Shown here piece by piece: positions 50,640-59,089 of a stretch of 64,000 nt of DNA. A program made the position numbers and the translations under genes. The notes beneath the pieces were generated by a model. The model made no database searches, was not told the origin of the DNA, and worked only from the letters and a program-made list of their open reading frames with translations. The DNA comes from Pseudonocardia sp. SCN 73-27 (GTDB lineage: Bacteria > Actinomycetota > Actinomycetes > Mycobacteriales > Pseudonocardiaceae): assembly GCA_001725415.1 (NCBI GenBank), contig MEGH01000004.1:99964-163963 (forward strand), read 5' to 3'. The number at the start of each line of letters is the position of its first letter. Position 1 is the stretch's first letter.

Positions 50640-51448
50640 ACGCCCCGCAGACCAACGGCACCGCGCCCGCCACGACCGAGACCTCGCCGGGTCTGCTCGT
50701 CGAGCGCGACGGGCCCGTCCTGGTCCTCACGATCGACCGGCCCCGGCGGCGCAACGCCGTCGACCTCGCCACGGCCCGGCTGATCAGCGCGGCCATCGAC
50801 GAGCTCGACGAAGACCCCGAGCTGAGGGTCGGGGTGCTGACGGGCTCGTCGGGCTTCTTCTCGGCCGGCATGGACCTCGCGGCGTACTCGGCGACCGGGG
50901 AGCGTCCCGTCGACGAGCGCCGCGGTGGGTTCGGCATCGTCGGCGTCCCGCCGCGCAAGCCGATCATCGCCGCCGTCGAGGGCCCGGCACTCGGCGGCGG
51001 CTTCGAGATCGCCCTGGCCTGCGACCTGGTCGTCGCGGGGGAGGGGGCGTCGTTCGGGCTGCCCGAGGTCAAGCGCGGCCTGGTCGCCGCGGGTGGCGGG
51101 GTGCTGCGGCTGCCGCGACTGGTGCCGCGCAACGTCGCGACCGAAGCCGTCCTCACCGGTCGCCCGTTGACGGCGTCGCGGTGTGTGGAGCTGGGCCTGG
51201 TCAGCCGGGTCGTCCCCGACGGGGGCGCGCTCACGGCGGCGAAGGAGCTGGCCGCCGAGATAGCGGCGAACGCGCCGCTGGCGGTGCAGGCGTCGAAGGC
51301 CGTGATGACGGCGTCCGCGCTGTGGCCCGACGACGAGCTGTTCACCCGGCAGGAGCCGATGCTCGCCGAGGTGCGGACGTCGGAGGACGCCAAGGAGGGG
51401 GCGCGCGCGTTCGTCGAGAAGCGGGCGCCGCGCTGGCAGGGCCGATAG
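50636..51448 (+). CDS. enoyl-CoA hydratase/isomerase family (crotonase)
   Basis: A 270-residue crotonase. The oxyanion-hole sites are [15 protein letters not shown] and [35 protein letters not shown] is typical of hydratases with the glutamate in LPEVKRG. An N-terminal ~20 residue tail is Thr/Pro/Ala-rich. It likely hydrates a 2-enoyl-CoA for the preceding SDR and thiolase. It is the last gene of the transporter-beta-oxidation operon; a hairpin follows 23 bp later. Confidence 0.87.
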   Translation: MNAPQTNGTAPATTETSPGLLVERDGPVLVLTIDRPRRRNAVDLATARLISAAIDELDEDPELRVGVLTGSSGFFSAGMDLAAYSATGERPVDERRGGFGIVGVPPRKPIIAAVEGPALGGGFEIALACDLVVAGEGASFGLPEVKRGLVAAGGGVLRLPRLVPRNVATEAVLTGRPLTASRCVELGLVSRVVPDGGALTAAKELAAEIAANAPLAVQASKAVMTASALWPDDELFTRQEPMLAEVRTSEDAKEGARAFVEKRAPRWQGR

Positions 51449-51471
51449 ATCATGCCCCCTGTGGGCCCGGC

Positions 51472-51495
51472 CTGACGGACCGCGAGGTCCGTCAG
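51472..51495 (+). terminator. hairpin terminator of the transporter/beta-oxidation operon
   Basis: Perfect 10-bp arms CTGACGGACC (51472-51481) and GGTCCGTCAG (51486-51495) with a 4-base GCGA loop, 23 bp after the crotonase stop and 44 bp before the cold-shock gene. Confidence 0.8.
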
Positions 51496-51539
51496 AGAGA
51501 CTGTGGGCCTGTGCCCGCCCTCTCGACCTGGAGCCTTCG

Positions 51540-52487
51540 ATGCCGCAGGGGACCGTCCGTTGGTTCGACGCCGGACGGGGTTTCGGCTTCCTCGCGCCCG
51601 GGGACGGCTCGCCGGACGTGTTCGTGCACGCCTCCGAGATCGTCGGGAACGGCGGCGCGAACGTGCTCCGCGAGGGTCAGGCCGTCGAGTTCGAGGTCGG
51701 CGAGAACGACCGCGGGCCCCAGGCGCTGCGCGTTCGCGTCACCGCCGATGCGGCCACCGGCAGCGCCGTGGGCGTGCTCGGCACCGTCAACTGGTACGAG
51801 CCGGGCAAGGGGTACGGCTTCGCGTCGCCGGACGGCGGCGGCGCCGACGTCTTCGTGCACAGCTCCGCCATCGTGACCGGCGGCGTGGTCACCGAGGGGC
51901 AGCGGGTGGCCTTCCTGATCGTGGACGGCGAGCGCGGCCCACAGGCCGGGCACGTGATCCCGCTGGGCCCGGGGGCCGGCTCACCCGCTGCGGCCGGCTT
52001 CGCGGACGGTGCCGACGGCACGGTGGCCTGGTACGACGAGGACAAGGGCTTCGGCTTCATCACTCCCGACTCCGGCGCCGGCGACGTCTTCGTTCACGCC
52101 AGGGCCCTGGCCGAGGGGCTGACGTGGCTCGCGGAGGGCGACCGCGTCGCCTACGAGGAGGCCGGCGGGGACAAGGGCCCGCAGGCCCGCGACGTGCACC
52201 TGGTCCGGGGCGTCGAGCCCCGGACGGCGCCGCAGCGGTCGGCACCTGCCGCGGCCGCACGGCCGACGGCGCGGGACGTGCCCGTACGGGGCGGTGAGGG
52301 CGTCGTCGCGCGCTACGACGGCGACCGCGGCTTCGGCTTCATCACCCCGGATGCAGGCGGCGACGATCTGTTCGCCCACGTGTCCGTGATCATGGGGTCG
52401 GAGCCGCTGCAGAAGGGTGACCGGGTCCGGTACGCGGTGCGTCAGAGCGACCGGGGCCCGCAGGCCGACCGCGTCGAACGCCTCTGA
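51540..52487 (+). CDS. four-domain cold-shock protein
   Basis: A 315-residue protein made of four tandem cold-shock domains, at about residues 4-67, 81-141, 160-223 and 254-315. Each has the RNP1 (GFGF or GYGF) and RNP2 (VFVH, or LFAH in the fourth) nucleic-acid binding motifs. Normal bacterial CSPs have one domain of about 67 residues. The linkers are Ala/Gly/Pro/Arg-rich (longest before domain 4). It probably binds single-stranded RNA or DNA at several sites at once. It has no apparent link to the catabolic genes beside it. No classic CSP 5' leader is evident. Confidence 0.88.
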   Translation: MPQGTVRWFDAGRGFGFLAPGDGSPDVFVHASEIVGNGGANVLREGQAVEFEVGENDRGPQALRVRVTADAATGSAVGVLGTVNWYEPGKGYGFASPDGGGADVFVHSSAIVTGGVVTEGQRVAFLIVDGERGPQAGHVIPLGPGAGSPAAAGFADGADGTVAWYDEDKGFGFITPDSGAGDVFVHARALAEGLTWLAEGDRVAYEEAGGDKGPQARDVHLVRGVEPRTAPQRSAPAAAARPTARDVPVRGGEGVVARYDGDRGFGFITPDAGGDDLFAHVSVIMGSEPLQKGDRVRYAVRQSDRGPQADRVERL

Positions 52488-52520
52488 AGCGGCGGCCCCG
52501 GCGAATCGTCGGGACCAGGT

Positions 52521-53663
52521 CTAGATCTCGTCGCAGAGGGCGCGGGCGATGCCCAGCTTCAGGACCTCCGAGGCGCCCTCGTAGATGCGCATCGGGCGGG
52601 CCTGGCGGTAGTAGCGCTCGATCGGGCTGTCGGCGACGAGCCCCCAGCGGCCCATGACCTGCACGCACCGGTCGACGACGCGGCTCGCGGCCTCGGTGGC
52701 GGCGACCTTGGCCATCGACGAGCGGTTGAGCGCCCCCGCGGCGTCGCTCCGGGCGGCGGCCGCGGCCTGGTAGGTGAGCAGCCGGGCCATCTCGACGTCG
52801 TTCCACGAGTCGGCCAGCAGCTGCGCGACGGGACCGTGCCTGAGCAGGGGGCGGCCGAACTGCTCGCGGGTGCGGGCGTGCCGGGCGGCCTCGGCGAGCG
52901 CGCCGGCGGCGAGCCCGCAGGCCGCACCGGCGACGGACACCCGGAACACCGCGAGCGTGCCCAGGACCAGCGACATCGCCTTGCCGGGCACGCCGAGGCG
53001 GGCCTCCGGGGGGAGCACGACGTCGTCGAACCCGACCTCGCCGAGCACGTGCGGGGCGATCAGCTCGGGGCTGGGCGTGGTGGTCAGCCCGGGGGTGTCG
53101 GCGGGGACGAGCACGAGTGAGAGCCCGGCCTCCTCGGACACGAGCGTCACGAAGAAGTCGGCCGCGCCGGCGTTGGAGATGAACGACTTGGCCCCGCGGA
53201 CGACGAGCGAGCCGTCCTTCTCGGTCAGCGTCGTCGAGACGTTCTTGAGGTCCGACCCCGCGTTCTCCTCGGTGAGCGCGAGCGCCGCGAGGGTCTCCAG
53301 CGACGCGACCTTCGGCAGCCACTGCGCGCGCTGCTCGTCGGTACCGCCGACGGTGATCGCGTAGCTGCCGATGCCCTGCAGCGCGAACATCGAGTCGAGG
53401 TGCGAGGAGGCCCGCATGAACACCTCGCGGACCAGGCAGACCGCGAGCGGGTCGACGCTCTCGGACCGGCCACCGTAGGCGGCCGGAACCATGAGCCCGG
53501 ACAACCCGCTGGCGCGCAACGCCTCTCGGATTCCGGGGTGGATCTCGCTCATCGCGTCGGCCTCGGCGGCGATGTCGGCGACGGACGCCGCGACGGCCTC
53601 GGCCTCCTCGCGCAGGGCCACCTCAGCGGGCCCGAGACCGAACCACTTCTCCGTGGAGTCCAT
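52521..53663 (-). CDS. acyl-CoA dehydrogenase
   Basis: A 380-residue FAD acyl-CoA dehydrogenase, three-domain fold. Landmarks are LTEENAGSDLKNVSTT, ISNAGAADFF and the catalytic-base region RIYEGASEVLKLGIAR near the C-terminus with Glu. It introduces the 2,3 double bond into an acyl-CoA. The gene is single and leftward, divergent from the AhpD-like gene, with box 8 in the gap between them. It is convergent with the cold-shock gene, 33 bp apart. Confidence 0.92.
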   Translation of the reverse strand: MDSTEKWFGLGPAEVALREEAEAVAASVADIAAEADAMSEIHPGIREALRASGLSGLMVPAAYGGRSESVDPLAVCLVREVFMRASSHLDSMFALQGIGSYAITVGGTDEQRAQWLPKVASLETLAALALTEENAGSDLKNVSTTLTEKDGSLVVRGAKSFISNAGAADFFVTLVSEEAGLSLVLVPADTPGLTTTPSPELIAPHVLGEVGFDDVVLPPEARLGVPGKAMSLVLGTLAVFRVSVAGAACGLAAGALAEAARHARTREQFGRPLLRHGPVAQLLADSWNDVEMARLLTYQAAAAARSDAAGALNRSSMAKVAATEAASRVVDRCVQVMGRWGLVADSPIERYYRQARPMRIYEGASEVLKLGIARALCDEI

Positions 53664-53758
53664 GCATACTATGTTACTTTATTGGCGGGCTGAGCGACAG
53701 GACGGGCACCGTCACCCGGCCCTCCCGACCCGGTGTACTCGACGAGGAGTGGTCACCC
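53664..53758. promoter_or_regulatory. divergent promoter with AT-rich box 8
   Basis: GTTACTTTATTGGC (53673-53686) is a 2-base-shorter version of the box, inside ACTATGTTACTTTATTGGC. It lies 10 bp from the leftward acyl-CoA dehydrogenase start and 73 bp from the rightward AhpD-like gene. Confidence 0.5.
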
Positions 53759-54517
53759 ATGGCAGGCACTGTCTCGACCTCCGGCGGCCGGCGCACGGCG
53801 GAGCTGATCGGCGAGGCGTCCTGGCTTCCCCGTCTCGAGGTCTCGACGCCGAAGTTCGTCGAGGGTCTCGCCCGTGTCGCCGACGTCATCACCACCGACG
53901 GGACGCTGACCGTCGGGCTCAAGGCACTGTTCGCCGCCGCGATCTGCGCGGTCAAGCGCGACGAGGCGCTCGTCGACCACTTCCTGGCCGTCGCCGCCAA
54001 GGAAGGTGTTCCGCGCGAGCACGCCGAGGGCGCGTCGGTCGGCCTGCTGATCTCGCGGGGCGTGACCCCGCACGGGCTGTTCGTCGCGGCCACCGACCGC
54101 GCCTACGGTCCCGCCGCCTCCGGTGAGGCGGCCGCCGACGCGACCGACGGGTTCGCCGCCGACGTGCCCGGCGCCTTCGCCTATTTCCAGGAGTACTTCG
54201 GCTTCGTCCCCGACTACGTCGAGCTGCTCGGCGATCGTGTCGGCGCCGGGCTGGAGGGCTACTTCCTCATGCGCGAGTCGTCGTTGGGGGAGACGCCGTT
54301 CCCCGCGATGGACATGGAGCTGCTGCTCTGCGCGGTCAACGCCGCCGAGTACCAGCCGCGCTTCGTCGCCATCCACTCCCGCGGCGCGCGGCGCGCCGGT
54401 GCCACCGAGGAGCAGCTCGTCGAGGCCACGCTCGTCGCGATGCCGTTCGCGGGCGTCGCGAGCTGGCTGCCCGCGGCGCAGGGCGTCATCGACTCACGCG
54501 ACGTCGCCGGTTCCTGA
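53759..54517 (+). CDS. carboxymuconolactone decarboxylase/AhpD-like two-domain protein
   Basis: A 252-residue helical protein with two AhpD-like units. The first is around LFAAAICAVKRDEALVDHFL (about residues 57-100), the second around LLLCAVNAAEYQPRFVAIHSRGARRAGATEEQLVEATL (from LLLCAVNAAEY on). Each unit has one cysteine rather than the CxxC of peroxidase members, so a decarboxylase- or lactonase-like or purely structural role is possible. It leads an operon with two small NTF2-like proteins. Confidence 0.75.
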   Translation: MAGTVSTSGGRRTAELIGEASWLPRLEVSTPKFVEGLARVADVITTDGTLTVGLKALFAAAICAVKRDEALVDHFLAVAAKEGVPREHAEGASVGLLISRGVTPHGLFVAATDRAYGPAASGEAAADATDGFAADVPGAFAYFQEYFGFVPDYVELLGDRVGAGLEGYFLMRESSLGETPFPAMDMELLLCAVNAAEYQPRFVAIHSRGARRAGATEEQLVEATLVAMPFAGVASWLPAAQGVIDSRDVAGS

Positions 54518-54567
54518 CCGCCGGTTGCTGAATCCGCATCTCCCGCCACCACGAGAGGACCCCTCAC

Positions 54568-55119
54568 ATGGCCGTGCTGGATCTGAAGAAGGGCTGGGAC
54601 AGCTACGACGAGCTGGCCCGCAAGACCGAGAACCCCCGTCACAAGGCGATCCTCGAGGTCATGAAGGAGCACCTCAAGTGGGAGGTGCTCGGCTACCCGG
54701 ACAAGGTCCTGGAGACGGTGGCCGACGGCGGGGTCTACAAGTTCTGGGGCCTGGGCGCCTACGTCGAGCTCCCCGACTTCGACGCGATCCGCGGCTTCTA
54801 CCAGTCGATGGTCGACGACGGCACGAACGTGCTGCAGCTCGACATCGACCACCTCGCCGTCGCCGACTGGGGCATCGCCGCCCACGGCACGTGGCACCAG
54901 GCGTTCCCGGGCGACAAGGTGCCCGTCGTGAAGGTCGACGACCCGGGTGCGAAGTACCTCGTCAGCAGCCGGCTGGCCTGGTTCTTCCCGTTCTCCGAGG
55001 GCCCGGAGCCCAAGCTGGTCAGCGAGCTCGTCTACTTCGACCCGGCACCCACCGCGGTCCGCAAGCTCGACCCGTCGGAGAAGCTCTACGACGAGCTGTC
55101 CGAGGACGTGTTCAGCTGA
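54568..55119 (+). CDS. uncharacterised small protein, possibly NTF2-like
   Basis: A 183-residue protein with many Trp, Tyr and Phe residues (FWGLGAYVELPDFDAIRGFY, HLAVADWGIAAHGTWHQAFPG) and alternating strands after an N-terminal helical part. This composition fits the NTF2/SnoaL cavity fold, but I cannot show it by motif. It is linked to the next gene by a TGATG overlap, and that gene is a clear SnoaL-like protein. Start: ATG with GAGAGGA upstream. Confidence 0.65.
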   Translation: MAVLDLKKGWDSYDELARKTENPRHKAILEVMKEHLKWEVLGYPDKVLETVADGGVYKFWGLGAYVELPDFDAIRGFYQSMVDDGTNVLQLDIDHLAVADWGIAAHGTWHQAFPGDKVPVVKVDDPGAKYLVSSRLAWFFPFSEGPEPKLVSELVYFDPAPTAVRKLDPSEKLYDELSEDVFS

Positions 55120-55547
55120 TGTCCGGCGACGACGCCGGGGCCGCGGTGGTCACCGCGTACCTCGACGCCGTGGGGGCGCTCGACGTCGACGCGATCGTCG
55201 CGACGTTCCACCCCGACATCGTCGTGCACATCCCGTACGCACCGCCGGGGATCCCGACGGTCGTCGAGGGCAAGGCGGCGGCCACGGACTGGTTCGCCGG
55301 GCTGCCGGGACTGCTCGCGCCGATGAACTTCGCGGGCTACGACGTGCAGCCGCTCGTGGCCGAAGGTGAGTACGTCGCCGAGTACACGAGTGACTCGACG
55401 GTGCTCACGACCGGCCTGCCGTACGCCAACAGCTACATCAGCCGGTTCACGATCCGGGACGGGCTGATCATGCGGCTCGCCGAGCACTTCGACTCGGTGG
55501 CGCTGGTGACGGCGCTCGGCGGGACCGTGGAGATGCCCTCGTCCTGA
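55119..55547 (+). CDS. SnoaL-like (NTF2-fold) protein
   Basis: A 142-residue protein. VVTAYLDAVGALDVDAIVATFHPDIVVHIPY and a late NSYISRFTIRDGLIMRLAEHFDSV strand pair are typical of the SnoaL/NTF2 fold (ketosteroid isomerase-like). The class includes isomerases, cyclases and dehydratases; catalytic residues cannot be fixed here. It ends 8 bp before a 14-bp stem hairpin that probably terminates this three-gene operon. Confidence 0.82.
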   Translation: MSGDDAGAAVVTAYLDAVGALDVDAIVATFHPDIVVHIPYAPPGIPTVVEGKAAATDWFAGLPGLLAPMNFAGYDVQPLVAEGEYVAEYTSDSTVLTTGLPYANSYISRFTIRDGLIMRLAEHFDSVALVTALGGTVEMPSS

Positions 55548-55554
55548 GCGAAAG

Positions 55555-55596
55555 GCCCGGCCGGGTGGGGGTAGCCTCTGCGCCACCCGGTCGGGC
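55555..55596 (+). terminator. 14-bp stem hairpin after the SnoaL gene
   Basis: Arms GCCCGGCCGGGTGG (55555-55568) and CCACCCGGTCGGGC (55583-55596) pair over 14 bp with one G-U. It lies 8 bp downstream of the stop of the rightward SnoaL-like gene. Confidence 0.75.
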
Positions 55597-55626
55597 CCGT
55601 ACCGTTCGGTGGGCCGGATTGCTGAG

Positions 55627-55650
55627 TATTATCGTCAGGATCTGGGTCCC
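55627..55650 (+). promoter_or_regulatory. AT-rich element upstream of the GntR gene
   Basis: TATTATCGTCAGGATCTGGG lies about 60 bp upstream of the GntR start. It resembles the AT-rich box only loosely (TATC, CAG, GATCTGG). It could be the GntR gene's own -10 or autoregulatory site. Confidence 0.35.
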
Positions 55651-55697
55651 GTGACCCGGACCGATGCAGTCCGGGTGTCGCAGAACAGGGAGCCGAC

Positions 55698-56471
55698 ATG
55701 TCCGTCGTCCGCAGGGACGTCCCGCCGCGCTCGGCGCCGACGGGGATGCCGCCCAAGCGCGCCACCGTCATCGCGCAGCGGATCGTCAAGGAGATCAAGG
55801 ACCGCAACCTGGCACCGGGCAGCCATCTGCCGCCCGAGCGCGACATGCTCGAGACGTACAACGTCGGCCGCAACACGCTGCGTGAAGCGCTGCGGGTCCT
55901 GGAGCTGCAGGGCGTGCTCACGATCCGCCCCGGCCCTGGCGGTGGGCCGGTCATCACCTCGCCCGACTCGCGGCACCTGGCCAGCACGCTGGCGCTGCTC
56001 ATGCAGTTCGCCGACACCCCGTTCCGTGCGGTGATCGAGACACGGCAGCTGCTGGAGCCGATCACGGCCCGGCTGTGCGCCGAGCGCGGCGACGCCGGCC
56101 TGCTGGCCGACCTGCGCCACTCGGTCGACCGCATGGGCGAGAGCCTCGACGACCGCGACGCGTTCCTGGCCGAGAACCGCCGCTTCCACGACCTCGTGGC
56201 GTGGGGCTCGGAGAACCCGCTGTTCGGCTACTGCATCAACTCGCTGCACTGGATCACCGACGGTACGGTCCTGGGTGTCGACTACCCGCGCCGGTTCCGC
56301 AAGCTCGTCTGGCAGGCCCACGACGCGGTCTGCATCGGCATCGAGTCGGGCGAGGGCGACAAGGCCGAGGCCGCGATGCGCACGCACATGGACGACACGC
56401 TCGCGTACTTCGAGCGGCACTACCAGCGGCAGATGGACGAGGTCCTGAGCTGGGAGATGTACGGCACCTGA
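55698..56471 (+). CDS. GntR-family (FadR subfamily, FCD) transcriptional regulator
   Basis: A 257-residue regulator. The GntR winged helix (about residues 20-85) has APGSHLPPERDMLETYNVGRNTLREALRVLE. The C-terminal FCD domain holds the metal/acid-binding histidines in ENRRFHDLVAWGSENP and AMRTHMDDTLAYF. FCD proteins usually sense carboxylic acids of the pathway they control. It is a single gene between two operons that carry the AT-rich box and is the best candidate for the regulon regulator (inference). Confidence 0.9.
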   Translation: MSVVRRDVPPRSAPTGMPPKRATVIAQRIVKEIKDRNLAPGSHLPPERDMLETYNVGRNTLREALRVLELQGVLTIRPGPGGGPVITSPDSRHLASTLALLMQFADTPFRAVIETRQLLEPITARLCAERGDAGLLADLRHSVDRMGESLDDRDAFLAENRRFHDLVAWGSENPLFGYCINSLHWITDGTVLGVDYPRRFRKLVWQAHDAVCIGIESGEGDKAEAAMRTHMDDTLAYFERHYQRQMDEVLSWEMYGT

Positions 56472-56492
56472 CCCACGTCGCACCTGGCTCCA

Positions 56493-56528
56493 CGGCGCCG
56501 TCTCCCGCGTGCTGGGGAGGCGGCGCCG
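56493..56528 (+). terminator. GntR gene terminator hairpin
   Basis: Arms CGGCGCCGTCTCCC (56493-56506) and GGGAGGCGGCGCCG (56515-56528) pair over 14 bp with one G-U and an 8-base loop, 21 bp after the GntR stop. Confidence 0.75.
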
Positions 56529-56641
56529 TCGTGTGTGGCGAGACGCCCCTGGCTCCGTGCTGCTGTTAATGATATACAGAGATTCAGGCGCTGATCGGTA
56601 GTCGGCGCCTCGCATGAACGACGACGACGTCAGGACGGCGC
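56529..56641 (+). promoter_or_regulatory. promoter of the terminal operon with AT-rich box 5
   Basis: TATACAGAGATTCAGGC (56573-56589) lies in CTGTTAATGATATACAGAGATTC, 52 bp before the paralogue-B start. It shares CAGAGATT with box 2 (36174). AGGACGG just upstream of the ATG is a weak ribosome-binding site. Confidence 0.55.
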
Positions 56642-57511
56642 ATGGACGGCAAGACGCTGCTGGAGCGGGAGCAGGACCACCCGCAGGACATCGTGGTCGA
56701 GCGCGACCGCGGCCGGATCTGCACCATGGACTCGGCCCGCTACGTCGACGCCCGCAACACCGGGCGCGACGTCGTCGTCCCGGCCTCCTACGTCGGTGTG
56801 CTGCCCGCGCGGATGATGGCGATCCACCGCCCCCGCGGTGTCATCGGGCACGACGCCTGCGTCGGCAAGGACGGCGCCGGCATCGCCGGGCTCTGGTACC
56901 TCGAGGCCCTCGGGATCCCCGCCGCCACCGCCGACGGCATGACCGCCGAGATGGGCAACGGCGAGGACCTCTACACCAACGGCATCGTCAAGCACGTCAA
57001 CTACGTCGCCGAGACGTGCGGGGTCAAGCCCGGCATGCCCGTCCGCGAGGCCGCCGAGATCCTGCTGGCCAACGACCCGACCGACGTCGAGGTCGGCAAC
57101 AAGGTCCGCCGCGAGATCATGGAGACCCACCCGAGCGGGCGGCGCGTCGTCGTCACCGACTCGATCGTCTGGGCCTACCCCGAGGACGAGAACCGCAGCG
57201 TGCTCGTCACCGCCGGGCACACCGGCCGCAGCGGCGCGAAGTTCCTGCTCGAGGCCAGCCCGTGGGGCTTCATCTGCCACGACGGCGGCATGAGCAAGAA
57301 CCGCTCCGGCGTGTCCGGGCTGGTCACGGCCGACGAGGCCGGCCTCGCGGGCGCCTGCATCGACGGCACCACCGCGCCCATCGGCGACGCGTTCCTCGGC
57401 TACGAGCACGGCCTGATCAGCGCCCACAACGAGTCCGCGGCCAAGCGTGGCGTCGAGGTCGGGATGACGGTCAAGGAGGCCGCGCACCGACTGCTCGTCG
57501 GCGGGGAATAG
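56642..57511 (+). CDS. uncharacterised internally duplicated protein, paralogue B
   Basis: A 289-residue paralogue of the protein at 36327, also of unknown function. Residues 43-142 and 186-285 are two copies of the same ~100-residue unit, at a constant offset of 143. Shared points include VxxA..(V/T)G, G(F/V)I.HD, SG(V/I)(A/S)GL, GNGEDL/GDAFLG, and GV..GM.V(R/K)EAA. The two copies and the two genes show the duplication predates the gene pair. It leads an operon with DUF35, a thiolase-like protein, amidohydrolases and a CoA ligase. No membrane segment. Confidence 0.8.
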   Translation: MDGKTLLEREQDHPQDIVVERDRGRICTMDSARYVDARNTGRDVVVPASYVGVLPARMMAIHRPRGVIGHDACVGKDGAGIAGLWYLEALGIPAATADGMTAEMGNGEDLYTNGIVKHVNYVAETCGVKPGMPVREAAEILLANDPTDVEVGNKVRREIMETHPSGRRVVVTDSIVWAYPEDENRSVLVTAGHTGRSGAKFLLEASPWGFICHDGGMSKNRSGVSGLVTADEAGLAGACIDGTTAPIGDAFLGYEHGLISAHNESAAKRGVEVGMTVKEAAHRLLVGGE

Positions 57512-57515
57512 CTCG

Positions 57516-57899
57516 GTGTCGACATCAGGGCTGACCGAGGACTTCTGGACCGCTGTCGGTCGCCGCGAGCTGGTCCGCCCCGTCTGCGGTGACTGCGGGC
57601 GCAACTTCTTCACCCCGCAGGTCGCGTGCCCGGCGTGCCTGTCGGAGAACTGGACCTACGAGACCTCCGACGGCCGCGGCCGCGTCTACTCCGCGACGGT
57701 CGTGCACAAGCCGCCGAGCCCCGGGTTCGCGGTGCCGTTCCGGCTGGGCATCGTCGACCTGGACGAGGGCTGGAGCATGCTCGCCGAGCTCGTCGGCGGC
57801 CCCGGCGAGCGGCTGCCCGCGATCGACGCGCCCGTGCACGTGACGTGGATCGAGCGCGAGGGCCGGGTGCTGCCCGCGTTCACCGAGGACATCTCATGA
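57516..57899 (+). CDS. DUF35 (zinc-ribbon plus OB-fold) protein
   Basis: A 127-residue DUF35 protein. The zinc ribbon is C24, C27, C38, C41 (CGDC...CPAC), then an OB fold with GRVYSATVVHKPPSPGF and FRLGIVDLDEGWSMLAELVGG. It starts with GTG 5 bases after the stop of paralogue B and overlaps the thiolase-like gene by ATGA. DUF35 proteins of this type partner thiolase-like or aldolase (Ltp2-like) enzymes, here the next gene. Confidence 0.88.
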   Translation: MSTSGLTEDFWTAVGRRELVRPVCGDCGRNFFTPQVACPACLSENWTYETSDGRGRVYSATVVHKPPSPGFAVPFRLGIVDLDEGWSMLAELVGGPGERLPAIDAPVHVTWIEREGRVLPAFTEDIS

Positions 57900-59053
57900 A
57901 CCTCTCCGACATCGCGATCGTCGGGGTCGGGCTGACCCCGCAGCAGAAGCGCTCCGACCGCAACTCCCTGCAGGTCGCCCTCGACGCGGCCAAGCTCGCG
58001 CTGGCCGACGCCGGCCTGAGCCACACCGACCTCGACGGTATCGCCGCGCGCTGGCCCGGCCCCGGCGGCACGGTCCTCGCACCCGGCTCGGCCGACTGGT
58101 CGACGCTGCTCGGCGTCCCGCTCGACTGGATCGGCGACTCCTACCCGCAGGGCGTCCCCGCGCTCGTCGACGCCGCCGGCGCGATCCTCACCGGCCAGGC
58201 CACGACGGTGCTGATCACCGGCGGGCAGGCCGGCGTCCTCGGCGGCGGCCGGGTCGCGGCGTACACCCAGCCCGGCAACGAGTTCGTCGCGCCGTTCGGG
58301 GCGTTCACCTCGGCGCACTTCGCGCTCGTCGCCCAGCGCCACCTCGCCCGCCACCCCCATGCGCGACAGGGGATGGCGGAGATCGCGGCGTCGATCCGCA
58401 ACGTCGGCTCCGTCAACCCCGAGGCCGTCATGGCCGGGCGCGGCCCCTACACCGCCGACGACATCCTGGCGGCACCGCCGATCGTCGACCCCTTCACGCT
58501 GCTCGACCTGTGCCTGGCCTCGGAGGGCGGCGCGGCCGTGATCGTCACGACGCTCGAACGCGCCCGCGACCTGCCGCACCCGCCGATCGTCGTGCTCGGC
58601 GCCGGGATGGAGTGGTTGCGTCAGCAGTACGTCGACCCCGCCCGCTACGAGCAGACATGGACGATCGGCGCCTCCGCCGCCCGGAAGGCGTTCGCGCAGG
58701 CCGGGATCGGCCCGTCGGACGTCGACGTCGCGCAGCTCTACGACGTCAACTCCCTCGAGGTCGCCCGCCAGTTCGAGGCGCTCGGCTTCTGCGGGCCCGG
58801 CGAGGGCACCGACTTCGCGCTCGCCACCGGCATCGGCCTCGACGGCAAGCTCCCGACCTGCACCGACGGAGGGCTGCTGGCCTGCAGCCACATCGGGTGG
58901 GGCGGGCCGACGCTGAAGCTCGTCGAGGCCGTCCGCCAGCTGCGCGGAGAGTGCGGCGACAGGCAGGTCGCCGGCGCCGAGGTCGCGATCGCATCCGGCG
59001 CCGGATCGGGCGCCCAGTACTACAACCTCGCGCTGCTCGGCCGGGCGCGGTAA
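57896..59053 (+). CDS. thiolase-fold protein lacking the catalytic cysteine (Ltp2-like)
   Basis: A 385-residue thiolase-fold protein. At the position of the thiolase nucleophile (ACASG in the paralogue at 16220) it has DSYPQG, with Y83 in place of the cysteine. The VHDAF histidine is replaced by Tyr (LYDVNS, Y282), while H332 (CSHIGWGG) is kept. This pattern, with a DUF35 partner right before it, resembles Ltp2, the retro-aldolase of steroid side-chain breakdown. Retro-aldol cleavage of a hydroxyacyl-CoA is therefore more likely than thiolysis. The start overlaps the DUF35 stop. Confidence 0.85.
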   Translation: MNLSDIAIVGVGLTPQQKRSDRNSLQVALDAAKLALADAGLSHTDLDGIAARWPGPGGTVLAPGSADWSTLLGVPLDWIGDSYPQGVPALVDAAGAILTGQATTVLITGGQAGVLGGGRVAAYTQPGNEFVAPFGAFTSAHFALVAQRHLARHPHARQGMAEIAASIRNVGSVNPEAVMAGRGPYTADDILAAPPIVDPFTLLDLCLASEGGAAVIVTTLERARDLPHPPIVVLGAGMEWLRQQYVDPARYEQTWTIGASAARKAFAQAGIGPSDVDVAQLYDVNSLEVARQFEALGFCGPGEGTDFALATGIGLDGKLPTCTDGGLLACSHIGWGGPTLKLVEAVRQLRGECGDRQVAGAEVAIASGAGSGAQYYNLALLGRAR

Positions 59054-59089
59054 CCCGACAGCGGTAACCGAGACAGGGGAGGACAGCTC

